Positions 33,759 through 46,300 of a DNA stretch of 64,000 nucleotides are shown here, in pieces (within the stretch, counting starts at the first letter, position 1; the number at the start of each line of letters is the position of its first letter). The translations under genes were made by a program, and so were the position numbers. This DNA is from Neoechinorhynchus agilis (lineage: Eukaryota; Acanthocephala). A model generated the notes under the pieces. The model worked only from the letters and a program-made list of their open reading frames with translations, was not told the origin of the DNA and did not search any database. The DNA is taken from NCBI GenBank assembly GCA_051530055.1, contig CM121341.1, positions 12,462,001-12,526,000 of the forward strand. The letters are read 5' to 3'.

Positions 33759-34711
33759 TCAAATCTGTTTAAGGTTTCGAATTATTTCATCATCCCGTTT
33801 GAACCGAGCAATTTTTACAGTTCGGACAATTGCTGAATGCAGGTCTCGATGATCTAGACAGCATTTGTTAGTCGGAAACTCAACAAAGCATAATACGAGG
33901 CGCTGAAAATTTCAAAGAATAGGGATTTCAGTGAGAATGCAAAAATTAACTCACTTTCCTAGCAGAATGAAGCACTCGAACTAACGTGCTGATCATTCGG
34001 TCACTTCCATCCAACGAAAAATCTTTCCCATAAGCACCGGAATCTCGGAGAACCAACACTCCGTATCTAGAATGAAAGCTGTCTATACTTCCTTCGTAGA
34101 GCACTATAAAAACGCTAATAAAACAATATTAATTTCCTTTTCGTACGTACTAAAGTCGCATCCAAATTTTAGTCCAGAACGAACTATCCATCCCTTTGAC
34201 TTCAAATGGACAAAAACTGCCGATCTATACGGAAACATATAGTCCCTTTGACAAAATTGTGCCCAAAGTTCTCGATTGAGCAAAGGCAAATCATTTTCGC
34301 CATAAACGTTGAAATTCTTATTATTCGTAGTATTGTAGATTGTCTACCTGACCAGAGAAATGTTGGATTCAGTAAAAAAAAGAGATCTGATACCTCCTCA
34401 GGCGATAAAATGTATGAATGGTCCGTCTCTGCTGAACATTCCTTCATAAACGCAACTGTAATGTCGTCAATGTCATCATTTTTAATCAGGTCAATTGAGT
34501 ATTTGGCTGCGTTAGCAATTGCGGCGTTTCGATCATGATTTCCGATGCAGTCCTGAATGTTACACGATCAAAGTGTCCATAAATACAAGTTGTCTACCTT
34601 CTGAAACTCTTCAATCAATTGACCACATTTGACTTTTGAGTTCAAATAAGGAAAAAAGGATAGAATTGAATCGCGTCTTTTGGTCTCTGTGACTTCAGGC
34701 GAGTGTTCCAT
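33759..34711 (-). CDS. tRNA-splicing endonuclease subunit Sen2-like, left copy
   Basis: Five exons (34598-34711, 34394-34552, 34151-34343, 33955-34103, 33759-33902) have introns of 45, 50, 47 and 52 bp. All phases agree and give 252 aa. The catalytic-domain signature is plain: AVFVHLKSKGWIVRSGLKFG, CDF(M)LYEG, then SFHSRYGVLV carrying the catalytic His, and RLVLCFVEFP followed by a basic C-terminal helix with the candidate catalytic Lys. Known: Sen2 is one of two nuclease subunits of the heterotetramer that cuts pre-tRNA introns at the 5' site. It is about half the human length and lacks the long N-terminal extension. Identical to the right-arm copy. Confidence 0.8.
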
Positions 34712-35073
34712 CTACGAAGAAGGTTTAGTGTAAAAGGATTAAGCGAATCTTGTCTTACTTTATCAACAATGATAACCTACTCGTCGAAAACTTTCGTTTT
34801 TTTGAAAATCTTTCATATGAAATTCGGTATAAACTTATAAATATTCTTTGCTTAAAGGCGAGAACGTGATCAATCCAAAAGAATAATTTTAATAAAATCG
34901 AGAATAAAAAACAAATCTATTTAACTTTTCATCGAATCTGACCAAGGTTGCCAGGTGTGCATAAAACGTCGTTAGCTTTCCTCATTAAAAGAGAATTCAA
35001 TAGCTGTATTCACATTATTCAATCTATCATTTTTTCGCTGTAAATTCAAAATACAATATAAGCCATTTGTTGA

Positions 35074-35570
35074 TTGCCGCCCAGTCACCACTTCCTTTTA
35101 ATATTTTCTAACACGAACTTAAACTGCCGACAACTTCCCCTTCGTCGCTCAATCACCTACTTAACACCTATCGAAATAATCCAAATCAAATATTTCTGCA
35201 CCAATCGAAAACTCTACTTGAACTCTTCTAGATACTTTGAGTTGATTCCCTCAATCTCCCGCAACCGAGCATTATTCCCCGATCTCCCAAATGACATCCG
35301 ACGAATAACATTCCCTTCAGAATTTCTCTAATTTCAATCAAATCTGAAACCAAGACTCGAACACTGCACTTTCCTTCAAGTCCCTTTGCCCGATCGCTCC
35401 ACCCTCACCTACGGCAATCTTCCAAATCCGTCGCCATGAAACGTTTCACGGAGAATAACCTCCAAAATTTGCACAGTTGATTTCCCCCCGCCCAACGAAT
35501 ACCTTTAGAAAAAATGTCATAAAACAATCAAAACGCCTCCCAACTCTACAGTGGAACCTCTTCTTTGTTC
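35074..35570 (+). mobile_element. Decayed LINE piece inside the arm
   Basis: The frames read SRYFELIPSISRN and later FQSNLK, which line up with SKSFELVPHIFKRN and LQENLKWD in the LINE at 46740-47580 and with FQSNLKWD at 10326-10800. Heavily diverged and broken. Mirrored at 52684-53180. Confidence 0.45.
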
Positions 35571-35955
35571 AATAATAAAACGCGTTATTTTTATAACAAG
35601 CAATCAAAGTAACGATTCCTCGGTGTCGAGAAAGAAGAAAAGACAAAAATTTCATCGACTTATCGCCACCATTTTATCAGATCTGGAATTCAAGTGTACG
35701 ATATCGGCCGTTTGATCGTAGATTTCCCCAGTAAAAATAAAATGCATTCTTTGAAGTGTACTTTTCCTTTAAAAGATTCGATGCCATTTCGATAGATGAC
35801 ATAAATTATGAAATAACATTGGCGTTTAGAATTCTGTGCGATCAGATTGATTATAACCGAACGAATATCCATCTTTTTGTATTAGTGGCCACTCGCATGG
35901 AATTTCTAATAAAAGAAATTTTTAAGCATAACGCAAAACTAAGAATGATTTGAGA

Positions 35956-36384
35956 TTAGCGTTTGGTTGCGTTTTTGGTACCTTCTTTTTTTAAAACGCA
36001 AAATATACTCTTCTTTGAGTCGAGGTAGTTTCCGAATGAAACTATTATTTTCACTTTTGGGTAACTGGGGGGTGGGATGCCCAAACCAACGTTAGAATTT
36101 ATCCAATTTTTGTTTAGGATAGATGATCCTTCATTATGAACAACCATTTTTGAAACTTGGTCATTCGCAAATAAACTGTGGGAAGATAACACCCCACCTT
36201 TATTACAACCAACAACTTTTGTGTGCGGGGCAGGAAACCCATTATACAAACCCACATCTGGAGAATCTTCAACTCTACTCACCTTAAGGTTTTCAAATTT
36301 ACTTGACATTTCTTTATCTGTAGGGTCTTTTCCTCGGAACTGTCTCATTGCTTGTTTTCGATTAGCCGCTGATTTTTTGCGCAT
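35956..36384 (-). CDS. Unrecognised 142-aa basic protein
   Basis: An intact ORF (MRKKSAANRKQAMRQF...), with a strongly basic first 25 residues, a mixed middle with GLYNGFPAPH and GIPPPSYPK, and a Lys-rich C-terminus. No signal peptide, no membrane span and no family I recognise. The last codon and the stop (35956-35961) lie inside the inverted-duplication arm, so the breakpoint is at the very end of this ORF. It may be a real small gene or a chance frame. Confidence 0.4.
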   Translation of the reverse strand: MRKKSAANRKQAMRQFRGKDPTDKEMSSKFENLKVSRVEDSPDVGLYNGFPAPHTKVVGCNKGGVLSSHSLFANDQVSKMVVHNEGSSILNKNWINSNVGLGIPPPSYPKVKIIVSFGNYLDSKKSIFCVLKKEGTKNATKR

Positions 36385-36533
36385 GGCGCGTCGAACGTAA
36401 ACAATTCAAATTTGTATTTTCGTGATTTTAGTTGTTAGCAATGCAAACATTAAGATTAAAAATGTAATGTTTGTAATTTCGATTATTGGCAAGATAAAAT
36501 ATCAATATATTTTGAAATAATGTGGACATTTAC

Positions 36534-37592
36534 TTAATCATCAAACACAGTTTTAACCTGCTCATAATACTTCTTTTTGTTTTCCTCCAGGGTATCCAAC
36601 ATCGGTTCCATGTACTCCTTAAACTTATCAGCCGTCATTACTCCTACTCTCGTCTTACCAACCGCGAAGGCTGAAGCTGCTCTTGGTTTGTTGTCGATCA
36701 ATGCCAATTCGCCAAAGTAATCTCCTTTTTTGATTTCCTTGACAGTTCTCGCAAGCCCCTTCAATTCCATTTCGATTCTCACGATTCCATCTTCCACAAA
36801 ATACATACAATCGGCATCCTCTCCTTGCCTAAAAATACAATCACCGTCTTCATAGATCTCCTGTTTAACCGAATTCAGTAAGTAAATTTTGCTGTTAAGA
36901 TCAAGGCCGTTAAATAAAGGAATAGAAGTCATTGCATTTTCGTACAACTTGTCCCGTTCTTTAGCCGTTAGCACTACTTTTCTTCTAAACGTCCTCCTGT
37001 CAATCGTCCAAAGCATCCCATCGGTTTCTGCCTTTATTGTTGCATTTCTAGGAGTATTGAAAATCAGAGCTAATTCTCCGAAACATCCAGTGTTTATAAA
37101 TTCATGCACTATATTATCATTTGCTACAACTTGGAACTTTCCATTGTCAATAACGTAAAAATTATCACCTTTTTCACCTTGCTTAATGAGTACAGTACCT
37201 GCCTTTACGCTTAGCGGTTCAAGGGCATCAATAATTTGTTCCAACTGCTCGATTCTAAGGTTCGCACATAAATAAAATGCCCGGAGTTTCGTTCTGATAA
37301 CTGCCCGCTGCTCTTCAGTCTTTTCAAAGATAGGATCACTGTCGGTGTCTTCATCTTCTTCTATCGAACTCTCCATGTATGCACGCCGAGTCACATTTCC
37401 ATAATCTGGTTCAATTTCAAAACTATCCTCTCGATCTGCGAGCCTAGAAGCTGCATAATCGAACGCTATCTTATTCATATCAACTCCAGCGTCCATTGCA
37501 GAGTTTTCCAATAAGTATCGTATTAAGCCAAGTAAGTAATCAGCAATCGCATCCGGGACGTCGTAATCTTGAGGCGAATTGTCAGAATTCAT
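36534..37592 (-). CDS. cAMP-dependent protein kinase regulatory subunit (RII-like), single exon
   Basis: 352 aa. N-terminal dimerisation/docking-like helices (PDAIADYLLGLIRYLL, about residues 14-55); the inhibitor region RRAYMESS at about 71; an acidic EEDEDTD stretch and EKTEEQR typical of RII; then two cyclic-nucleotide-binding domains with intact phosphate-binding cassettes FGELALIFNTPRNAT (about 180) and FGELALIDNKPRAAS (about 300), each with the Glu and Arg that contact cAMP. Known: it holds the PKA catalytic subunit inactive until cAMP binds. Odd: the inhibitor P-site is Tyr (RRAY), not Ser as in RII or Ala/Gly as in RI. There are no introns, unlike its neighbours. The ATG follows TTCTAG, a possible acceptor. 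Confidence 0.93.
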   Translation of the reverse strand: MNSDNSPQDYDVPDAIADYLLGLIRYLLENSAMDAGVDMNKIAFDYAASRLADREDSFEIEPDYGNVTRRAYMESSIEEDEDTDSDPIFEKTEEQRAVIRTKLRAFYLCANLRIEQLEQIIDALEPLSVKAGTVLIKQGEKGDNFYVIDNGKFQVVANDNIVHEFINTGCFGELALIFNTPRNATIKAETDGMLWTIDRRTFRRKVVLTAKERDKLYENAMTSIPLFNGLDLNSKIYLLNSVKQEIYEDGDCIFRQGEDADCMYFVEDGIVRIEMELKGLARTVKEIKKGDYFGELALIDNKPRAASAFAVGKTRVGVMTADKFKEYMEPMLDTLEENKKKYYEQVKTVFDD

Positions 37593-37799
37593 TCTAGAAT
37601 TTTATTAGCAAATAAAGAAGGCTATCCCGGTTGCCATGGATATGCATGCGATCTGTTTTATGTCGATGATTTTCGCTGATCATTTCAAGAGTATTAGAGT
37701 CGTCGATCGATTGGAGCGTAACGGCATTGAGGAAGCTGCACAGGAGCCACAGTCGTTTTTCAGGCCAGGATAAGCGCGTCGTGCTAGGTCGTTATTGAT

Positions 37800-38430
37800 T
37801 TTCCGCCGTCTCTTAATACAATCAAAATAGTTTTCCACAAGGTGGCGTTAAGTCTCTCGCATTGCCCGTTTGCTTGTGGTCGATAGGACGTAGTATGACT
37901 TATACATATCTTGAGATTTTAGCCAGTCGCGAAGAACGCGGGACGTGAAACAAGCGCCTCGATCAGAGTGAATATAAGCCGGGCAGCCAAACAAGGCAAA
38001 TATTTGCTGCAGGCAGGATTTGACGATTTCAGTGGACGTATCCCGACATGCGAACGCTATTGGGAAACGTGAAAATTCGTCGATAGCGACGAACAAGTAT
38101 TTGTGTCCCTGAGTAGACGTTGGTAGGGGACCTTTAAAATCCACCGAGATCCTCACCATAGGTGCTGTTGCTTTAATGAGCTCTAGATCATTTTGAGGCT
38201 TGAAAAAATGCGGCTTAAATTCACAACCTACGCGACAATCGGAGGTGATTTGTCGAACTCCGTTAAGGGTGTAAGGTAGATTATTCTGCTGAATGAAGTG
38301 AAATAGCCGAGTACTGCCAGGATGACATAAGTATCGATGAATTCCCTTCCGTCGATCGAGGGATACTCTGGATACAACACATACATTTTTAGGAAGGGCA
38401 TCTGCCGATAAGTTTTCATTTCCAGGCCGA
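37800..38430 (-). mobile_element. Ty3/gypsy integrase fragment
   Basis: A virus-like fossil. The minus strand shows the integrase core (DFKGPLPTS, AIDEFSRFP, HSDRGACF) and part of the zinc-binding region. Same broad family as the element at 3280-7178 but clearly diverged. Broken, with no LTRs seen nearby. Confidence 0.75.
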
Positions 38431-39795
38431 TATTGAATATTCTATGAAACCCGTATTCAAAAAATTAAGGATAATTAAATACTATAAAAGTTCCGAAAAC
38501 TTGAACCGAGTGTAGATTTATGTAGATTCGCAAAATTCATTGTTTTCATTCATTATAGATCCTCATTTATATTTTCCAATAATATGAACTTTCTTAAAAT
38601 TATTCGTAAAAGAGCTCGAAAACTGGTTATTTCGATTTTCAAGTGTTAAGCCAAAAATGACTAAATTCAGACGTTTTCTAAGTTAGTATAAACACTGTCA
38701 TATATTGAGCGATTTGCTTATTCAGTTGAATATTTTCGAATTCCGAGTCGAATATGTGCTTGCGTCAACAGTAAAAAAATCTGTAAAATGCAATTTGGAA
38801 GATAATTTAGATAAATTTACCCGATTGAAATATTTCAGACAGAGAAATAAAATATGGATTTTATGTTTTTTGTATTTTAGAATAATCACGGATGCAAGAA
38901 TGATGGATAATTATTGGAAAAAATTTACGATGATAGGAATTTTCACCCCAGACTCCCATATGGTTAATACTTTTTACGATTACAATGTGAGTCATAGAAA
39001 GCTCCACAAACTCACATAGAACGGAGATTAAATAAGGAATACTTTTGTTTATTTTAGGATCTAAAATAAATGAGATTTTTATCTATTATCTGCGTCGGAT
39101 CCGCTGCCTTGACCATCTTTCAACATTTTAAGCACAAATAATTTTATTAATAAATTACGTTGCAACTTTCGCTGCTGGAATTAAAAATAATTCCATAACC
39201 AAGATGTCCTTTATACTGTTGAAAGAGGCGCTCTTTATACTTGTATGATTTTCAAACAATTCGATTATTATTGATAGTCGTTTTCGAGAGGCAAAGTCAC
39301 TTGTTCGATTATAGAGAATCGATTAAATTACTAAATGTTCGAGAATAATGATCCGTTAAAAAATTAATTTCAACGAAATTTTCTCCAAGGGAATTTTTAC
39401 GCTTAGAGACCCAACAAAAACGTCAAGTCATTGACGCCATTTTTTTCAACATTTGAGGAAGTGTAGATTGTAAACACTTTTTGCAAATGCATTAAAATTC
39501 ATGCACTTTATCATCGATCTACTCGTTAACTACACTAAGTATCTCATAAAATGCTTAAAAGTTTAAAATGAAGCCACATCACATTTTTCATTAATCGAAG
39601 AAACTTCAAACTTGCGGAAATTTTAAAATTGTTTGATATTGTAAATAAATTTGATAATTTTTTCTTCTTCGATCCAAGGAAAGCTATTTCCCTCAGTAGT
39701 GCAAACTACGTATGGAGGTTTGAATTGGTTTAAGAAGGAAAATTTCTATAAAACTCTCGAGCATACACGAGTTTAAACGTGAATTTTTGGTTCAT
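38431..39795. other. A+T-rich stretch without a gene
   Basis: Only one plus-strand frame (38705-39019, 104 codons) stays open; it is Asn/Lys/Phe-rich with no motif and is probably chance. No RNA gene or repeat recognised. Confidence 0.5.
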
Positions 39796-40243
39796 TGAGT
39801 GTTTAGCAACCAAAATGCGCTAACGAATGTCTGAGATTCGCAGCAACGGGTTCGATCGGCTGCTGCTGACTCCTTGTGCCGTAGCCTTGCGGCTGGCTCG
39901 CAAAATATAATCTCTGGCTTTGGGTCACTGGAAAATCTGATTCAAATTGATTTATTTTAGTAATTTCAAATTTTTGGGTTTGTTAAAAAAAATATTTAAA
40001 TCCAAAAATAAGTTTCACCAGAAAATGCTACAATTTGTTGTCTTCAAATGTTATGTTTGTTCGGCAGCTTCCTTGATGGCCGCGGCATTGCCGCGTTGGA
40101 TACCATTATTCGCGTTCTTCATAAATGTTTGCTAACTGCAAATACTTATTATTGAAAACTAAAATATCTTTTGTTGCAAGCTCTCCGAATTCGTCACAGA
40201 AACATTAACCGGCTACTGTCTTTATGTGCGAAGAAATCCGCTG
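39796..40243 (+). repeat. SINE-like dispersed repeat, copy 1
   Basis: About 450 bp, matched by an inverse-orientation copy at about 55356-55794. Both begin exactly at TGAGTGTTTAGCAACC and share the end near GAAATCCGCTG; the middle ~150 bp differs. Near position 60-70 is GGGTTCGATCGG, similar to a pol III B box (GGTTCGANNCC), and GAGT...ACTC could close a tRNA-like head. The tRNA-derived SINE assignment is tentative. Confidence 0.5.
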
Positions 40244-40859
40244 ATATTCGCGGAACGCTCTCTAATGCTCTTACTGCGTGGAGCGTTGTTGCGTGTAGCT
40301 AACCTTTTTAAAAATTATTATTGCTGAATTTAACGTCGATAGTACTTTGTATAGTTGATAAGATCCTCGGTTATTATTTACAGTCAACAAACGATCCAGT
40401 AACTTGTGCCAATGCCGTTCAAGGAACTTATTAAGAAGCAAACGATGAAAAGGCTCGACTTTTGCTACACAAATGCTCATGTAAATCTGATACATCCGGA
40501 TTCATGCGAAGACAAAAATAGATTTTCGAAATCAAATCTTCGCTCTGACCGTTCCAACATTGTCGTCGGTTAATGACATTCAATTATAATGAAAACTGTC
40601 AATATCTGGTATATCAACTGCAATTGCGGCATAGATTTTCCTAAAAGTTTGTGCAGCTCGCAGCCACAATCGCATCTTCGGGACGTTCTGCATCCTTAAT
40701 TCGCTTTAGAAAATCCTTTGTCTGATCAGTTATTAAACGAGGGATATTCACAGACTGCAATATTCTCGAGCTCTCCACGACGCCTCAACGTAGTTGTCGT
40801 TGCCAAATCGAAATGTGTCCTTTCCAAATCATATCGACTGGTAAAATTGTATTAAAAAT
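40244..40859. other. No recognisable gene
   Basis: Mixed-composition sequence with short frames only (longest 74 codons at 40271-40495, no motif). Part of it may be decayed retroelement sequence leading into the next feature. Confidence 0.4.
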
Positions 40860-41120
40860 CGAATATTGAATTTTGGACGGTATAATCCTTAAGAACGAAG
40901 ACCAGGAGCGAATCGATAACGATGTAACTGAGCAGCAAACTGAATTCGAGAAGCGGGCATTTCAAGAAGGCCAAGAAGTATGGTTTAAAAGGGAACTGAA
41001 TAGCAAATGGAGGAGGGGGAAGTAATGAAACACACGAACCGCTGTGTTACATCGTAAAGGACGAGGATGGGAGATGCAAAAGAGCTCGCGGAAATTTAAT
41101 GCGAGAGCGAGGAGAAAATC
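40860..41120 (+). mobile_element. LTR-retrotransposon fragment (integrase C-terminal tail)
   Basis: A virus-like fossil: the plus strand encodes FQEGQEVWFKRELNSKW and then a CYIVKDEDGR segment, typical of the tail of Ty3/gypsy integrases. Short and broken. Confidence 0.5.
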
Positions 41121-43309
41121 AGACTAACGAAAGGGCTGCAATGCCAAGCGAGGAGGAAAATCGTCTTCTCGGTAACGCTTCATCGCTGTGTCAAAGCTTC
41201 ATCGCTGTTTAGCGTTCCGAACTCACATATCAGACGAACTCCCAAATCAGACGAACTCACATATTTAAAAGCTTACAAACAAAAAACTTGCGAAACAATT
41301 CCGCTCCACAACAGCCACCAAATCGTTCGTATCGGTCAACTCCTTGTCCCCACGATCAACGTCGTCACACGATCTAACGTCGTAAACACTTGCAAACAAT
41401 GCCGAGGCCAAAGCGCCCAACCACCAAGCTCGTTCCCTGCGACATGGACGATTGCCCTGTTACAACTCAAATATACGTCTCAGTTACTTGGGCAGCAGCC
41501 GGAAATTAATCTGCGGTTTCCGTGCAGCCGCCTTGCTCAAACCTTGTTCTCCGGTTTCCCCCTTCCCACTAAGTACTCTAACCCTAACCGCTCCCAAACC
41601 CCCAAATCCCAACCCCTTCCATCTTCAGTTTCCTCACCCCAAACCACCTCTTCTCCCTCGCTTCACTCTCCAAATCCTTTCCACCCACCCTTTGCTGTCT
41701 CCGCCCTCCAAAACTCCTCTCCACACTCTAATTCGACTTTTCATCAACAGCCTTCTCCCCTAATTAATTCCGTTCCTATCGTCTCTCACACCCTTTTCCC
41801 TCGTCCCTGCACTCTAAGTCTCACTCTGCTCCACCATTAAAACCGAACCCCCCTTCCTCCTCGGCCTCATCTAAATCCTCCACCTCCTCTCTAGCACCCC
41901 GTACTGCAAGAAAAAACCATAAACTCCTTCCGTCCACCCACGAATCCCGAACTACCCCATCGGTCAACTTCCATCCCTTCTCTCTCTGCGCAGCTTCAAC
42001 CCTCTCCGTCAGTGTCCACCCTTCATGTCCCTTCTAAACATCCCTTTCCAATAATCTTTTATTCTAACATCCACAGCCTCCTCCCCAAACTGGATGAGCT
42101 CCATATAGTGGCCTCTTCTTGCAACGCCGACATCCTTGTAATTACAGAAACATGGCTCTCACCCCATAGTAAATTATCTGTCTACCTTCCAAACTTTCAA
42201 GCTTTTCACCTCACAAGGAACTTCCGAAACGGGGGAAGCATATCGATCTTCATCCGCGCCTCTTTCCCTTACCATTGCTCTTCACCCTACCTTTTCATCT
42301 CCGACGATCTTGAATCGCTACCCATCCAACTTCATCGCCCAATCTGCAATGGCCAACGTGAGATCTCTATCGCTGGCCATTATCGCCCTCCTTCCTTCTT
42401 CAACAAATGGACCACCTATTTACTGGCCTACTTTCCACTACCACAGATCACTTCATCATATTGGGCGATTTTAACAAACTGCCGATTCCGCCCTAGCTCT
42501 CTCATCTTTCCCAACTCGTTACTTTCCCCGCACGCTGCTCCTCCCGCCTTGATAAAATTTTCTCAAACATCAGGCAATACTCGTGCACTACCAAACTCCC
42601 CCCGATCGCCTCGTCTGACCATTGTTCCATCCTTCTCTCCCCCTCATCACCTCAAAAACGTTCCTTTCCCGACCTCTGCGTTGTCTGGGATAAACGTGAT
42701 CATCATACCCAATCTTTTGCTGTATGTGTCAATTCTCTTATCACGCAAAATCGCTCTACCATCTTTGGCACCGGCCCCCCGATTGCAATGGGCTCTTTGT
42801 TAAATCTAATAGAATCTGCGATGAAGGCCTCTTTCCTCGCAAAACAATACGAATCTCGAACGGAGACCCTCCATGGTTCTCGCCTTTTCTAAAACCCTTC
42901 GAATGCAGGTCACCAAAACTTTCCGGTCAGGCAATCCCGCTTACCCCTCGCTCCACTCCACACTGACCAAACGCACCCGTATAGCCCGCAAATTATTCCT
43001 CTCATCTCGTCTCTCGTCCGCTCCCAATCGAAGCTGGTGGCGTGAAATAAAAAATGTCACTGGTCTTGGTAGATTCACCCCCTTCGCAGATCTGCTCTCA
43101 ATCTTTAACTTCATGAGCAAAAACCTCTGTCCTCCCCAAACCTCCTCTCCATTGTCCCAACCTCCCCTCTCACCTTCTGTCCCGCCTATCCATACATGCC
43201 CTTCCTTAGTTTCCCCTGTCGAAATCCTAGAGATCCTTAAACGCCTGCCCCGCCATTCGTCCCCTAATTCGACTATCCCAAATGAGGCCATTCGTTTCAT
43301 CATCCCGGA

Positions 43310-46300
43310 GTGCGATCAGAGCAGAAGTGGTCTACGAGATCCGGTGTGAACGGTGTCGGATTGACCGTGGCCACTTGGTCACGTACGTGGGAAAAACAGA
43401 AAGGCCACTTCGCCAAAGAGTGGCCGAGCATGTACGAAACTCGTTGAACCCAAGTGCGCAATCGTATGTGACTACACCGTGGGCGAAACATTATTCGCGA
43501 GTCCACCCGGATGGAACAGTTCAGCTGTCCACGCGCATAATGTACAAAGCGCAGGATCCCGTCGGACTGTCGATAGCGGAAGCGCTGATCATATCCCGAG
43601 AGACCCGGGATCGTGAGGACTCTAGCGGGCATCGGTCGGACGGTAGGACACTCATTAACCAGAAGGATGAGTTGTCTGCCGTAATGAATCTCATGTGAAC
43701 TTCCACTCCACTTCACTCGCATTGTAGATTGCACCCTGAAGAAGCCGTTGGACGGCGAAAGCTAGGTGTTTCAATAAACTCTCTTTCAGTCGGATTGTCA
43801 ATCAAACAATCATCAATAGATAAAACATGCGACTGAACAACCAAGCAGCGCTTAGTAATCTTGTCGACATGCGGATGGACAGTCCGATCTTCGCTGCTGC
43901 CAAGAATTACATTGCGATGTTGGAGCGTCTGAAGGGTCACGAACAACGGATTCAGTTCCCCACAAGGTGCCTCCGAAATAAAATACTCCCTGCATTCCTC
44001 GATGGTGTCCGTGTGCCGAAGGGTTTTTTGCGGGAGAAGCGCATCAGGGAAAATCTATGCAGGTTCCGGTTTGTTTGCCTCAAAGTCAGGATAAGAAATA
44101 CCTGGAACGATCTACAATGTTTGAGGAAGGATCTCGATATATGTAAGCAGTATTTGTCAGAAGTGTTGGGAAAGGAGGAATTTTCGCGTGTGATGGATAT
44201 CGCGCTGGATGCTGGCCAAACTGCGAAGCGAACTTCCAAAGATCGAATGAAAGCGAAATATTCCGCGTTATGCGAATCGAAGGTCGATCCGAGCCGACCG
44301 AGGAGTCAAGTCTTACTCACCGACCGGATGACGTGCATTCCGGATGGAATGTTGAATAGAGATGAACGTATGGTTCTCTCACGTGGACCGTCCTTTGCAC
44401 CGACACATGCACTGAGGAAAGAGGATGTATTCCAATTGCAAGTGGACGTCGCGCGCTTAGCGTACCAACTACGGGTAAAAGCTGTTCGTGATGGGGAACG
44501 TCTGGTTGCTGCAGAGGCTAATGCACCGCCTAGTTGTGAACCTGAGTGTGTCTCGCGATATCGACCGCGTTTTGATTTCGAAAGGAATGCATTCGCAGTA
44601 CCGAGAGCTGATGATCACACAGAGAGAAAATTGTTGATGTTGCGAGAGGGCATAGAAAACTTGACGGATCGTTATATGGATTACCGCTCGAAACCGAATC
44701 TTCCGTTGAGTGAACGACGAGCACTGAGGTCTCTGAAAGAGAAAGTGCAAAAGAACTAGATGAGGATAACAGTGAGCGATAAGGGAAGTGATCTCGTGGC
44801 GATGGAAAGCAGCGTGGAAAGTGCGATGATGGGGACGTTATTGGGTCACACTGATACATATACAATGGCGACAAAAGACGAATGTGAGCAACAGCGCAAG
44901 GAGTTGAATGCTGCTCTTCGAAAAGTGATATCGGCTCGAGAGTTGAAAGGGATGAGCAGTTTCACACACGGTCCATTACGTACGCCGGTGATGTACGGAT
45001 TGGTCAAGACACACAAGATGCCTATTGGTCCGGTTACACCGCAAGCAGCCTCATTGCTGAAATGCAGACCAATCATATCTGCGGTTAATGGACCAGCGTA
45101 CCGTGTTTCTCGTTTCCTGGCTTCGGCTATCGGTCCATTGCTACGGAGGACACGGGCATTTGTGAGTAATACTGATGAGCTGTTATCAATGTTGCGATCG
45201 CGACAGAATGAATTGACCAGCAGTCGCGTAATGTCTTTTGATTTCGTGGCATTGTACACCAATGTGGACAACGAGGGAGCAGTACATGCGCTGGAGAAAA
45301 GGTTGAAGGAGAATGAAGATCTTGACCTCTTTGGTCTACTACCAGACGATGTTATTGGTCTGACACGATTGGTATTGAAGTGCAACCTTTTTCGTTATCG
45401 AAACCAGCTATATAAGCAAGTTCGTGGTCTCGCAATGGGAAATAGTTTGGCTCCGGTATTGGCCATCCTCTACCTCGATGACCTGGAAAGACTGCACATC
45501 TATCCACATTTAGCGTCGAGTCAAGTTTACCTCCGCTATGTGCACGATGTGTTGCTGACCTTCACCGAGGATGATGAGGTCGATACCATTGAGTCACTAT
45601 TAAATTCAATGGACTCGAATAGGAGGATTCAAGTTACAAGAGACCAACCTTCGGACTACCTGCCATTCCTCAATCTCCGCTTCAAATCCGACAATGTGTC
45701 CAACTTCAATTGGTATCGAAAGCCATGCAGGAAGTCGATTGTGATGCACCGAGATTCTCACCATCCTTGGGCGATGAAAGCGGCGATATACGCTGGTATG
45801 CATAAATCGGCAACCACCTGCTCATCGTCGTGGGACGCGAAGCGTGGAGCGGTGGAAGCAGTAAACAAGATCTTCGCGGACAACGGATATTCGACAGAGG
45901 AGATCGAAGGATTCCAGCGAGAAGTGGAAAATAGAATTAGACGAGACGCTGGACGCATGAGGGAACGAAAGGACGATAGGCCGATCCTACGAATTCCGTA
46001 CGTGAGTGAAATGTTCACGAAGAGAGTTAAAGTACTGCTCAGGCAAGCAGGGTTGAATGTGCGTATTGTGCACAGAGGGTGTAGAACGCTGCGGAGGATG
46101 CTGACGAGAACGAGGCATCATGAAGATCATCAGGAATGCCCTCGGTCGTTCCTAATGTGCAGATACGCAGCAGGTGCGAGGATGGACGAGGAGCGTCAGC
46201 AAGCCATTGATCGTGACTGGAAGATGTGCGATCAGAGCAGTGTGGTCTACGAGATCCGGTGTGAACGGTGTCGGATTGACCGTGGCCACTTGGTCACGTA

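Larger units (their letters stand above)
33632..35961. repeat. Left arm of a 2.33-kb inverted duplication
   Basis: Position x pairs with 88254-x in the right arm (52293-54622) with no net indel over 2330 bp; every stretch I compared was identical and all ORFs translate identically. Breakpoints are sharp: left rc AATATTAAA then divergence, other end ...GATTAGCG then divergence. The arm contains a TSEN2-like gene (33759-34711), a decayed LINE piece (35074-35570) and an unrecognised short ORF (35690-35953). Confidence 0.92.

Noticed and set aside
34206-34538. 110-codon plus-strand ORF in the left arm (mirror at 53716-54048)
   Set aside because: Antisense of TSEN2-like exons 2-3, whose five-exon phase and catalytic motifs are decisive.
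38705-39019. 104-codon ORF as a gene
   Set aside because: No ATG in good context, skewed Asn/Phe/Lys composition and no motif; an equally long open frame is expected by chance in such A+T-rich DNA.
43300-43734. Antisense ORF of 144 codons across the PLE terminal repeat (also 46152-46637)
   Set aside because: Antisense shadow of the GIY-YIG coding region, with no motif of its own.
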